Assembly: GCA_002320035.1 (NCBI GenBank)
Contig: DCJL01000002.1
Span: forward strand, 21,266-50,729
Direction: 5' to 3'
Length of the DNA stretch: 29,464 nt
From: Clostridiales bacterium UBA1701
Lineage (GTDB): Bacteria; Bacillota; Clostridia; Oscillospirales; Oscillospiraceae
Below are positions 23,017 to 29,464 of this stretch, piece after piece. The position numbers and the translations under genes were made by a program. Numbering within the stretch: the stretch's first letter is position 1; each line of letters begins with the position of its first letter. The notes under the pieces are model-generated. The model had not been told where the DNA came from, did no database searches, and saw only the letters and a program-made list of their open reading frames with translations.

Positions 23017-23748
23017 TTGAAAAACAAGGTAGTAGAATTGGACCAGGCCGTAGCAGCTATTAAAGACGGACAGACTATTCTATTCGCCGACTGGCACGGC
23101 GAGATCTCCGCAGAAGAGGTCATTACCGGCGTCATCGAAAAGGGTGTCAAGGATATCACCGCTGTTGCTGTCTCCGGTGGCATGCCCGACCAAGGCGTGG
23201 GCAGAATGATCGTGGCTCACCAGGTCAAAAAGCTCCTCACCACCCACATCGGCCTCAACCCCGTAGCCAAGGAGCAGTATGTGGCCGGCGAGCTGGAGGT
23301 TGAGTTTATCCCCCAAGGCACCTTTACCGAGCGCATTCGCTGCGGCGGTTATGGTCTTGGCGGCTGCCTGACACCCACTGGCGTGGGCACTGCGGTTGCC
23401 GAAGGCAAGCAGATATTGAACATCAATGGCAAGGATTATCTCCTTGAGATGCCGATCCGTGGCGACGTGGCGCTCATTAAGGCCACCAAGGCTGACTGGG
23501 CTGGCAATCTCTGCTTCAACAAGACCAGCGGAGCCATCAGCAACACCATGGCCTTTGCGGCTGACACTGTCATCTGCGAGGTGGAAGAGCTTGTAGAAGT
23601 GGGCGAGTTGGATCCCGATGAGATCGACGTTCCCGCGCCCGTCGTTGATATGATCTATGTCCGCAAGGGCGAGAAGAAGCCGTTCTGCCCCATGTGGCAG
23701 CGGGCGAAAGCAAAAGCGGAAGCAAAAGCAGCAGAAGGAGGAAAGTAA
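23017..23748 (+). CDS. Type I CoA-transferase, subunit A
   Basis: A 243-residue alpha subunit of a two-subunit acyl-CoA:carboxylate CoA-transferase. The C-terminal half has the family pattern (EFIPQGTFTERIRCGGYGLGGCLTPTGVGT in two parts: PQGT-x2-ERIR and LTPTGVGT). The usual N-terminal GGF-x-x-x-G-x-P-E loop is replaced by LFADWHGEISAEE, an uncommon form that may alter substrate choice. The start codon is TTG at 23017 after GAAAGGTGG. The Ala/Lys-rich tail carries the ribosome binding site of the next gene, which starts 1 base after this stop. Confidence 0.9.
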   Translation: MKNKVVELDQAVAAIKDGQTILFADWHGEISAEEVITGVIEKGVKDITAVAVSGGMPDQGVGRMIVAHQVKKLLTTHIGLNPVAKEQYVAGELEVEFIPQGTFTERIRCGGYGLGGCLTPTGVGTAVAEGKQILNINGKDYLLEMPIRGDVALIKATKADWAGNLCFNKTSGAISNTMAFAADTVICEVEELVEVGELDPDEIDVPAPVVDMIYVRKGEKKPFCPMWQRAKAKAEAKAAEGGK

Positions 23749-23749
23749 T

Positions 23750-24406
23750 ATGGCACTGACTGGTCGTGCTCTTATAGCATCCCGTACCGCCAAGTTCTTT
23801 AAGGACGGCGATCTTGTTAACCTCGGTATCGGTGTTCCCACCATGTGTGTGAACTATCTGCCTGAGGGCGTGGATCTCTGGCTGGAGGCTGAGATTGGTA
23901 TTGTCGGCTGCGGCCCGACCCCCAAATGGGCGGATGCAGACCCCGACTGCATTGACGCAGGCGGACAGCCCACCAGCGTCATCAAAGGCGGCAGCATCAT
24001 TCCCCATGACATGTCCTTCGGTCTCATTCGCGGTGGACACGTTGACGCCACGGTTCTGGGCACCCTGCAGGTCGATGGCGAAGGCAACATAGCCAACTGG
24101 ATTATCCCCGGCAAGGTCATTCCCGGCATGGGAGGCGCTATGGACCTTTGCGCAGGCGTCAAGAGAATCGTTGTCACCACTGACCACTGCGAGAAGTCCG
24201 GTGCTCCCAAGATCCTCAAGAAGTGCACGCTGCCTCTCACCGGCGCAAAGTGTGTCACCGATATCGTCACCGAGCGTGCCTATTTCCAGGTCACTCCCAA
24301 CGGCCTTGTGCTGAAGGAAGTTGCCGAGGGCTACACTGTTGATGACATCCGCGCCTGCACCGACGCAGAGTTTACCGTTGCCGAAGATCTCGGCGTAATG
24401 GAATAA
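23750..24406 (+). CDS. Type I CoA-transferase, subunit B
   Basis: A 218-residue beta subunit that bears the catalytic glutamate. It aligns well with clostridial CtfB (LVNLGIGVPTM, SFGLIRGGHVDATVLGTLQ, PGMGGAMDL, KKCTLPLT). The active-site motif, normally S-E-N-G, reads A-E-I-G (E48 catalytic), and the facing loop also differs (SIIPHDMSF). Catalysis by a glutamyl-CoA intermediate should be intact, but the acyl pocket is probably not that of an acetoacetate or butyrate enzyme. The last gene of the operon; a perfect AGGAGG sits 8 bases upstream. Confidence 0.92.
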   Translation: MALTGRALIASRTAKFFKDGDLVNLGIGVPTMCVNYLPEGVDLWLEAEIGIVGCGPTPKWADADPDCIDAGGQPTSVIKGGSIIPHDMSFGLIRGGHVDATVLGTLQVDGEGNIANWIIPGKVIPGMGGAMDLCAGVKRIVVTTDHCEKSGAPKILKKCTLPLTGAKCVTDIVTERAYFQVTPNGLVLKEVAEGYTVDDIRACTDAEFTVAEDLGVME

Positions 24407-24441
24407 GCCTCCTATCCGATTAAACTCCCAATAAATCCGGG

Positions 24442-24465
24442 CGGCGGGCCCCTGAGGGCCCGCCG
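24442..24465 (+). terminator. GC-rich hairpin after the CoA-transferase operon
   Basis: A perfect 10-bp stem CGGCGGGCCC/GGGCCCGCCG with a 4-base loop, 36 bases after the stop. There is no T-run directly after it, so termination may be partial. Confidence 0.5.
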
Positions 24466-24655
24466 GACCCGGCAGAAATCAAAACGGCGCGCTGTAAACG
24501 CTTCGCTGCGGCAAGGCGGGTTTTTCGCTGTTATTTTTTCGCGCAGAATGCGGCGCTGGCGGAGTGTGCCGGAAAGGCCGGCGGGACTTTCTTGACATGC
24601 TGGGCGCTCCCACCGGGCGGCGCTTTCAGAGACAAAAATAATGGAGGGGCGGGAC

Positions 24656-25162
24656 ATGGCCACTGCGATCTATCCGGGCAGTTTCGATCCGCCGACGCTA
24701 GGTCACTTGGATATCATACGGCGCTCGGCCGCAATTTTTAATGAGCTTGTAGTATGCGTCATGCATAACGGCGCAAAAGGCCAGAGCCTTTTTACCTGCC
24801 GCGAGCGGGCGCAGCTTCTCGAGAGCATTACCGCGGATATCCCCAATGTGCGCATTGAGACTCAGGGCGGGCTTCTGGCAGACTATGTTAAGAACTACGA
24901 AGAGCCTGTTGTGATCAGGGGATTAAGAGCGGTTACAGATTTTGAGTATGAATTCCAGATGGCGGCAATCAACAAAAAACTCAATTGCAAAATGGAGACC
25001 ATGTTCATGGTCGCCAGTGACAAATATACTTTCCTCAGCTCAAGCGTGGTTCGGGAACTGGGGAAATACGGCAGGGAAATGAGCTGCTTTGTGCCCAAGG
25101 CGGTAGAGGAAGCAGTGCATAAAAAACTTTCCGGGGAGCTTTGCAAAAGCGCTCCCGCCTGA
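24656..25162 (+). CDS. coaD: Phosphopantetheine adenylyltransferase
   Basis: A 168-residue enzyme for the penultimate step of CoA synthesis: ATP plus 4'-phosphopantetheine gives dephospho-CoA. The nucleotidyltransferase motif T14-x-G-H17 lies in GSFDPPTLGHLDII. VVIRGLRAVTDFEYEFQMA and the FLSSSVVREL segment are both typical of CoaD. Length is normal. The start has GGAGG 8 bases upstream. It is a housekeeping gene. The upstream region has strong hairpins but no clear promoter that I can defend. Confidence 0.96.
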   Translation: MATAIYPGSFDPPTLGHLDIIRRSAAIFNELVVCVMHNGAKGQSLFTCRERAQLLESITADIPNVRIETQGGLLADYVKNYEEPVVIRGLRAVTDFEYEFQMAAINKKLNCKMETMFMVASDKYTFLSSSVVRELGKYGREMSCFVPKAVEEAVHKKLSGELCKSAPA

Positions 25163-25222
25163 AAACGGCATCCGGCTTTGCCGCAACCGAACGGCCCGGC
25201 GTATCTGCGGACGTGCGCCGCC

Positions 25223-25270
25223 GGATATAAAAAAGCTTCTGTTTTTTAAAACAGGAGCTTTTTTATATCC
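25223..25270. terminator. Strong bidirectional terminator after coaD
   Basis: A 15-bp stem (25223-25237 with 25256-25270), one mismatch, then a further 7 pairs and a 2-base loop. A- and T-runs lie inside the arms. Confidence 0.88.
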
Positions 25271-25301
25271 TGAGGTGGAATAAGGAAAGACGCACTTTCA
25301 A

Positions 25302-25330
25302 TTGACATATACCCTATGGGGGTATATAAT
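25302..25330 (+). promoter_or_regulatory. Copper-regulated promoter with CsoR operator
   Basis: TTGACA (25302-25307), 17 bases, TATAAT (25325-25330): a perfect consensus promoter. The spacer holds TATACCC-N5-GGGTATA (25308-25326), which matches the CsoR box form, so CsoR would block the promoter until copper binds. Confidence 0.9.
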
Positions 25331-25352
25331 GAGAAAAAAAGAAGGGGATAAC

Positions 25353-25649
25353 ATGGAGAAAGAATGCTGCCATAAGACAAAAAGGCGTTCTCCGGAAGAG
25401 TACAAAACGCTTGCCAACCGCCTCAGCCGTATTGAAGGGCAGATAAGAGGCATACGGGGAATGTTGGACCGGGATGCCTACTGCCCGGATATCCTGACCC
25501 AGGCCGCCGCCGCCAACAAGGCCCTTAACGCCTTTTGCCGGGAGCTTCTGTCCAGCCATATACGCTCCTGCGTGGTAGACGATGTGCGCGCCGGGCGGGA
25601 GGACACGGTGGAAGAGCTGCTGGACACGCTTCAAAAGCTGATGAAATGA
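25353..25649 (+). CDS. csoR: Copper-sensing repressor CsoR
   Basis: A 98-residue all-helical repressor. The Cu(I) ligand set C44, H69 and C73 (in AYCPDIL and SSHIRSCV) matches Bacillus CsoR C45, H70, C74. The N-terminal NRLSRIEGQIRGI segment is the family's DNA-binding helix. Two extra cysteines and a His (ECCHK) near the start are not part of the classic site. I chose ATG 25353, preceded by AAGGGG; an ATG at 25329 overlaps the -10 box and is unlikely. It is autoregulated through the operator at 25308-25326 and cotranscribed with copA 45 bases downstream. Confidence 0.95.
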   Translation: MEKECCHKTKRRSPEEYKTLANRLSRIEGQIRGIRGMLDRDAYCPDILTQAAAANKALNAFCRELLSSHIRSCVVDDVRAGREDTVEELLDTLQKLMK

Positions 25650-25694
25650 TGAAAAACGGGAAAAATATTTGCGAAAAGGGTGAGGGGGGAGCGA

Positions 25695-28175
25695 ATGAAG
25701 CAATTTAATGTGACGGGAATGAGTTGTGCCGCCTGCTCGGCCAGAGTAGAAAAGGCCGTGTCCGCTCTGCCGGGGGTGACAGCCTGCTCCGTTAATCTGC
25801 TGACCAATTCCATGGGCGTGGAGGGCAGCGCGGCGGAGGCGGATATCATTGCCGCCGTTGAGGCCGCGGGCTATGGAGCGGGGCCAAAAGGGGAGAAAAC
25901 AAAGGCGCCGGAAGGAGAAACGCTGGCGGACAAGGAGACGCCGGCCTTGAAAAAGCGCCTTTTTTCTTCTCTGGGTTTTCTGCTTCTGCTCATGTATCTA
26001 TCCATGGGCCACAGCATGTGGGGATGGCCGCTGCCTGAAGCACTGGAGGCAAACCCCATGGCTATGGGCCTGATGCAACTGCTGCTGACAGGAATCATCA
26101 TGGTCATAAACCAACGGTTTTTTGTAAGCGGCTTCAAGGGCATTCTGCACAGGGCCCCCAATATGGACAGCCTTGTGGCCCTCGGAGCCGGAGCGGCTTT
26201 TGTATATGGCTGCTGGGTACTGTTTGAAATGAGCGCGGCGGAGCCGGTAGAAGCCATGGCGCTCCTCCACGAGCTGTATTTTGAGTCTGCCGCCATGATC
26301 CTTACGCTGATAACGCTGGGTAAAATGCTGGAGGCACGCTCCAAAGGAAAGACAACGGACGCACTGAAAAGCCTTATGAAGCTGGCCCCGAAAACCGCCG
26401 CCCTGATTGTGGACGGGGAGGAACGGCTGGTTCCGGTGGAGAGCATTAAGAAAGGGGATGTTTTTGCCGTCCGACCCGGGGAAAGCATCCCTGTTGACGG
26501 CGTAATTCTGGAAGGATTCAGTGCCGTGGACGAGGCGGCCCTGACGGGGGAGAGCATCCCTCTTGAGAAAAAGCCGGGGGACAGCGTCTCTGCCGCTACC
26601 ATCAATCAGGCGGGTTATATCCGCTGCGAGGCCACTCGGGTGGGGGAGGATACGACTCTGAGCCAGATTATCCGCATGGTAAGCGACGCGGCGGCGACAA
26701 AGGCCCCCATTGCCAAGGCGGCAGACAAAGTATCCGGCGTTTTTGTGCCGGTGGTGATGGCGATTGCTGCTGTTACGGTTGTTTCATGGCTTGCTTCGGG
26801 AGAGAGTCTGGGCTTTGCTTTGGCGAGGGGGATATCCGTGCTGGTCATAAGCTGCCCCTGCGCCCTGGGGCTTGCTACGCCCGTGGCCATCATGGTGGGC
26901 AGCGGAGCGGCGGCCAAACAGGGCGTGCTGTTCAAGACAGCCGCCGCCCTGGAAGAGACGGGCAAGGTGACTGTGGTGGCTCTGGACAAGACCGGAACGA
27001 TTACGGCCGGAACGCCGAAGCTCAGGGATATACTCCCCGCGGCGGGGGTTACGGAATGCGAGCTGCTCCGCTTCGCGGCAAGCCTGGAAAGCAAAAGCGA
27101 GCATCCCCTGGCCTCCGCCGTCATGGCGGGCGCGGAAGAGAGAGGCATTGAAGTCCTGACGCCGGAAAATTTCCGGGCGCTGCCCGGGAACGGCCTTGAG
27201 GCGCGGCTTGCCGGAGAGCGGGTATATGCGGGCAGCCGGAACTTTATCGAAAATAAGTTCCCGGTTCCGGAAAAAATGCTCGCGCAGGCGGAGGAACTCT
27301 CCCGAGAAGGGAAAACCCCTCTGTTTTTCGGCAGTGAAAACCGCTTCATGGGCATACTGACGGTGGCAGACGTGATCAAGCCCGACAGCCCGCAGGCTGT
27401 GCGGGAACTGAAGAATATGGGCATTGAGGTCGTTATGTTAACCGGAGACAACGCCCGAACCGCCGGCGCCATTGGAAAGCATGCGGGGGTGGACCGGGTC
27501 ATAGCGGGCGTTTTGCCTGAGGGGAAGGAGAACGCTGTCCGGGAGCTTAAGGCCCTTGGAAAGGTGGCCATGGTGGGGGACGGGATAAACGACGCCCCGG
27601 CACTGACCCGAGCGGACGTGGGCATTGCCATCGGGGCCGGGGCGGATGTGGCCCTGGAGGCGGCGGACGTGGTGCTGATGCATGGGAGCCTGCTGGATGC
27701 GGCGGCAGCCATCAGGCTCAGCCGGGCGGCGCTGAGAAATATCCATGAAAACCTGTTTTGGGCTTTCTTCTATAACGCTGTGGGTATTCCCCTTGCTGCC
27801 GGCGTGCTGGCTGGGCAAGGTCTGACGCTGAGCCCGATGTTTGCCGCAGCAGCAATGAGCCTTTCCAGCTTCTGCGTGGTTATGAACGCGCTCAGGCTGA
27901 ATCTTTTCCATATGCGTGACCCGTCACATGACCGGGCACGGCATAATAAAAACAAGGAGGAAAAAAGCATGAAAAAAACAATGAAAATAGAGGGCATGAT
28001 GTGTTCTCACTGCGAGGCCAGAGTAAAAAAGGCGCTGGAGGCCCTGGACGGCGTTGAAAAGGCAGAAGTAAGCCACAGCGCCGGGACCGCCGTTGTGACT
28101 GTGAAAGGCGTCTCCGACGAGACTTTGAAAAAAGCTGTCGAGGCACAGGATTATGCGGTCACCTCAATAGGGTGA
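25695..28175 (+). CDS. copA: Copper-exporting P1B-type ATPase with a C-terminal CopZ-like domain
   Basis: An 826-residue Cu(I) export ATPase. In order: an N-terminal HMA domain (GMSCAACSARVEKA, C11 and C14), eight expected membrane helices with the CPC motif at 387-389, the phosphorylated D431 of DKTGT, GDGIND at 628-633, and after a basic, charged linker a second HMA domain (GMMCSHCEARVKKA, C770 and C773) starting at M759. The C-terminal domain resembles free CopZ and has its own strong ribosome binding site (see 27969). The start at 25695 follows GAGGGGGGAG; a GTG at 25680 is less likely. It is controlled with csoR. Confidence 0.96.
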   Translation: MKQFNVTGMSCAACSARVEKAVSALPGVTACSVNLLTNSMGVEGSAAEADIIAAVEAAGYGAGPKGEKTKAPEGETLADKETPALKKRLFSSLGFLLLLMYLSMGHSMWGWPLPEALEANPMAMGLMQLLLTGIIMVINQRFFVSGFKGILHRAPNMDSLVALGAGAAFVYGCWVLFEMSAAEPVEAMALLHELYFESAAMILTLITLGKMLEARSKGKTTDALKSLMKLAPKTAALIVDGEERLVPVESIKKGDVFAVRPGESIPVDGVILEGFSAVDEAALTGESIPLEKKPGDSVSAATINQAGYIRCEATRVGEDTTLSQIIRMVSDAAATKAPIAKAADKVSGVFVPVVMAIAAVTVVSWLASGESLGFALARGISVLVISCPCALGLATPVAIMVGSGAAAKQGVLFKTAAALEETGKVTVVALDKTGTITAGTPKLRDILPAAGVTECELLRFAASLESKSEHPLASAVMAGAEERGIEVLTPENFRALPGNGLEARLAGERVYAGSRNFIENKFPVPEKMLAQAEELSREGKTPLFFGSENRFMGILTVADVIKPDSPQAVRELKNMGIEVVMLTGDNARTAGAIGKHAGVDRVIAGVLPEGKENAVRELKALGKVAMVGDGINDAPALTRADVGIAIGAGADVALEAADVVLMHGSLLDAAAAIRLSRAALRNIHENLFWAFFYNAVGIPLAAGVLAGQGLTLSPMFAAAAMSLSSFCVVMNALRLNLFHMRDPSHDRARHNKNKEEKSMKKTMKIEGMMCSHCEARVKKALEALDGVEKAEVSHSAGTAVVTVKGVSDETLKKAVEAQDYAVTSIG
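27969..28175 (+). CDS. Possible internal CopZ-like copper chaperone within copA
   Basis: ATG 27969 lies in the copA frame. It is preceded by a perfect AAGGAGG (27954-27960) with 8 bases spacing. The 68-residue product would be a complete HMA domain with GMMCSHC, equal in size to free CopZ proteins. Ribosomes could thus make both the full ATPase and a free chaperone from one message. The bases also encode linker residues NKEEKS, so the site could be coincidental. No experimental support is visible here. Confidence 0.5.
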   Translation: MKKTMKIEGMMCSHCEARVKKALEALDGVEKAEVSHSAGTAVVTVKGVSDETLKKAVEAQDYAVTSIG

Positions 28176-28183
28176 GCAAAAAG

Positions 28184-28219
28184 CAGCCGCCGCGATCATT
28201 CGCGGCGGCTGTTATTATA
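28184..28219 (+). terminator. Intrinsic terminator after copA
   Basis: A perfect 12-bp stem CAGCCGCCGCGA (28184-28195) and TCGCGGCGGCTG (28200-28211), a 4-base loop, then TTATTATAT. It overlaps the end of the convergent transporter remnant. Confidence 0.85.
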
Positions 28220-28530
28220 TGATCTGGTAAAGCGCTGTCATCAGGGGAATGGTGGCGATGTACAGAACCGTGGTGGTCAGATTGATCACATTGGCATACG
28301 CTGCGTCGGCCCCAAAGAGCTGGGAGAGCTGGGTGACGGTGCTGGCTGTGGGGGTGGAGACGGAGAGAATGGCAATAAGCAGGATGTCCTCGCTCAGCCC
28401 CGAGAGTTTTGCTATACCGCTGAACTTATAAAGGAAAATAAAGGCAAGAGGCATCAGCAGCAGGCGGCAGACAAGAACAAGAGGCAGACGCCTGTACGAG
28501 CGCAGTTTGGAGGGGAAAAGCCACGGGAGC
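28215..28530 (-). pseudogene. 5'-truncated AEC (auxin efflux carrier) family transporter
   Basis: Only the last third of an AEC-family membrane transporter remains: about 100 codons with the typical C-terminal part (LILRL-like RRLPLVLVCRLLLMPLAF, ILSVSTPTASTVTQLSQLFG and a final ITLYQII-type helix). Full members are about 300 residues. The frame runs upstream, without a start codon or ribosome binding site, towards the end of the NUDIX gene, where the AEC similarity stops; the boundary is approximate. The reading frame itself has no internal stop, so loss of the front part may be recent. A short ATG-initiated product (from 28454) would hold only two or three helices and is unlikely to work. 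Confidence 0.7.
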
Positions 28531-28572
28531 CGCCTTTTCCATGCGGAGAAAGCACCCCTCTGCGGCAGCTTC

Positions 28573-29043
28573 TCAAAGCGCCATTTCCCGGCCGTCCAGA
28601 ACGGCGCTCACAAGCCTGTCGCCGTGATAGGAGAGCTTAAGAGAGAAAAAGGGCGCGTCTTCCCGGAGCAGGCGAAGGAAAATTTTGTCCCCTTCCCAGA
28701 TGGAAAGTTCCATGAGTCTGTCCCTGTCCACCCATTCCAGTTCACCCTCGTCACAGCTTTTTAGGCGACCGGAGAAGGAGTCCGCCGTGAAAAGGTGCAT
28801 GTACTCCGTGTCCCACTGATCGGACACAAAGGTGACCACAGCCCGAAAGCGCCAGGAGGAGAGACAGAGTCCCGTCTCCTCATAGACCTCGCGAAGCATG
28901 CAGTCCTCCGGGCTTTCGCCCTCCTCAAACTTGCCGCCGACGCCTATCCACTTGTCCCGGTTTTCATCCGCCTCTTTTTTCACACGGTGGAGCAGAAGAT
29001 ACTCATTTCCACGCTCTATATAGCAAAGGCTGGTGTTTCGCAT
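28573..29043 (-). CDS. NUDIX hydrolase (MutT/8-oxo-dGTPase-like)
   Basis: A 156-residue NUDIX enzyme. The complete box G-x5-E-x7-R-E-U-x-E-E-x-G-U is at residues 37-59 (GGKFEEGES, then REVYEETGL), so magnesium-dependent cleavage of a nucleoside diphosphate linked to another group is expected. The N-terminal CYIERGNEYLLLHRVKKE and the C-terminal ELEWVDRDRLMEL are close to clostridial MutT-type 8-oxo-dGTP pyrophosphatases. The exact substrate is not certain. I chose ATG 29043: GAGAGG lies 9 bases upstream, whereas ATG 29052 is directly beside it. Both neighbours on this strand are truncated genes. Confidence 0.92.
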   Translation of the reverse strand: MRNTSLCYIERGNEYLLLHRVKKEADENRDKWIGVGGKFEEGESPEDCMLREVYEETGLCLSSWRFRAVVTFVSDQWDTEYMHLFTADSFSGRLKSCDEGELEWVDRDRLMELSIWEGDKIFLRLLREDAPFFSLKLSYHGDRLVSAVLDGREMAL

Positions 29044-29044
29044 T

Positions 29045-29332
29045 TCATCCATCCTCTCTTTTTGACAGGGGCATTTTTGTAATAACACGGCAGTGCCAGT
29101 AAAACCAGTGCACTTTCATTGAGTCAAAGATATCGGATAGGGAAGAAACCCGCTGGTCAGAGGCCCAGCTAAAGCTATAATTATAATCATCGGCAATGAG
29201 GGGAGTCATTATGTTGAAAGCCAGCATGATAACAAAAACAGCGAGGGGAATGGCTGCAGCTTTCCAGACTTCCGTGCCGGAGGACTTTAGCTGGCAGCCG
29301 GACCGCCTTTTAACAGGAATGCTGTAATTCAT
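29045..29332 (-). pseudogene. 3'-truncated membrane protein (DUF6056/GtrII-like N-terminus)
   Basis: A 95-codon frame with a normal beginning: ATG 29332, GGAG 10 bases upstream and an AT-rich promoter-like region before it. It encodes one membrane helix and then the loop PLIADDYNYSFSWASDQR ... LSDIFDSMKVHW, as in large DUF6056-type surface polysaccharide membrane proteins of about 500 residues. Similarity stops abruptly within the loop, and the last residues (PLSKREDG) are read from the NUDIX ribosome binding site. It appears to be the front end of a gene whose remainder was deleted when the NUDIX gene came to lie here. The family call is from memory. Confidence 0.6.
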
Positions 29333-29464
29333 TTGCGTTGATCTCCAAGAAAATAGAAATAAACATATGTAGTAAATTTATTCTATATGCATTGGGCGGG
29401 TTTTGTCAAGAAAATGCAGCCGGGCATAAAACTTCATGCGCAGACAGCACACCACGAAAATGGG
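29333..29464. other. AT-rich upstream region at the window edge
   Basis: 132 bases without a gene. It holds the ribosome binding site and probable promoter of the truncated membrane protein. I see no reliable -35/-10 pair. Confidence 0.4.

Noticed and set aside
24592..24597. TTGACA before coaD as a promoter
   Set aside because: No -10-like element occurs 16-18 bases downstream.
27950..27970. A frameshift or missing stop between copA and a separate copZ
   Set aside because: The frame is continuous, and clostridial copA genes commonly carry a C-terminal HMA domain, so fusion is not an error in itself.
1..29464. tRNA, rRNA, CRISPR arrays, prophage or transposase genes
   Set aside because: None was seen: no cloverleaf-like or repeat-spacer pattern and no transposase or integrase motifs in any real coding region.

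Overview
The window looks like chromosomal DNA of a GC-rich, anaerobic, Gram-positive gut-type Clostridia, probably in the Oscillospiraceae/Flavonifractor-Intestinimonas neighbourhood. The taxon is an inference. It rests on an Rnf operon in the clostridial order C-D-G-E-A-B, an acyl-CoA dehydrogenase/Etf system, a flavodiiron protein, AGGAGG ribosome binding sites and lipoprotein signal peptides. I see no rRNA, tRNA, CRISPR array or intact insertion sequence.

Layout. 57-3030 (minus): a GtrII-type membrane protein and a MATE efflux pump. 3217-3888 (plus): an orphan lipoprotein. 3934-4952 (minus): a Crp/Fnr regulator and a small unknown protein, divergent from 5126-7117 (plus), a large flavodiiron protein fused to a flavin reductase domain and two rubredoxins. 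7118-9490: an accessory patch with an AT-rich, probably transferred glycosyltransferase, an XRE regulator and non-coding or remnant DNA. 9488-10030: an orphan gene apparently controlled by the XRE regulator. 10459-15482: rnfCDGEAB. 15637-18116 (minus): an acyl-CoA dehydrogenase and a regulator with winged-helix, DRTGG, CBS and hotdog parts. 18491-24406 (plus): a seven-gene operon of acyl-CoA dehydrogenase, etfB, etfA, crotonase, acetate-type transporter and CoA-transferase A and B. 24656-25162: coaD. 25353-28175: csoR and copA. 28215-29332 (minus): a NUDIX gene between a 5'-truncated AEC transporter and a 3'-truncated membrane protein.

How the parts may work together. The centre of the window reads as an energy-conserving enoyl-CoA reduction module. 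A small carboxylate would cross the membrane through the SatP-type protein and be activated by the CoA-transferase. A crotonase that lacks both usual hydratase glutamates would move a double bond. The acyl-CoA dehydrogenase with a bifurcating-type Etf would reduce the enoyl-CoA and also reduce ferredoxin, and Rnf would turn reduced ferredoxin into an ion gradient. Thiolase and 3-hydroxyacyl-CoA dehydrogenase are absent, so this is not a complete acetyl-CoA-to-butyrate pathway. Its overall logic resembles caffeate respiration in Acetobacterium, but the substrate is unknown.

The points I think most deserve checking are: the structured, pseudoknot-capable leader before the seven-gene operon; the altered active-site surroundings in its CoA-transferase and crotonase; the FprA-Hrb-type fusion under a Crp-like site placed at about -41.5; an in-frame internal start with a strong ribosome binding site that could make free CopZ from copA; and the NUDIX gene between two truncated genes.
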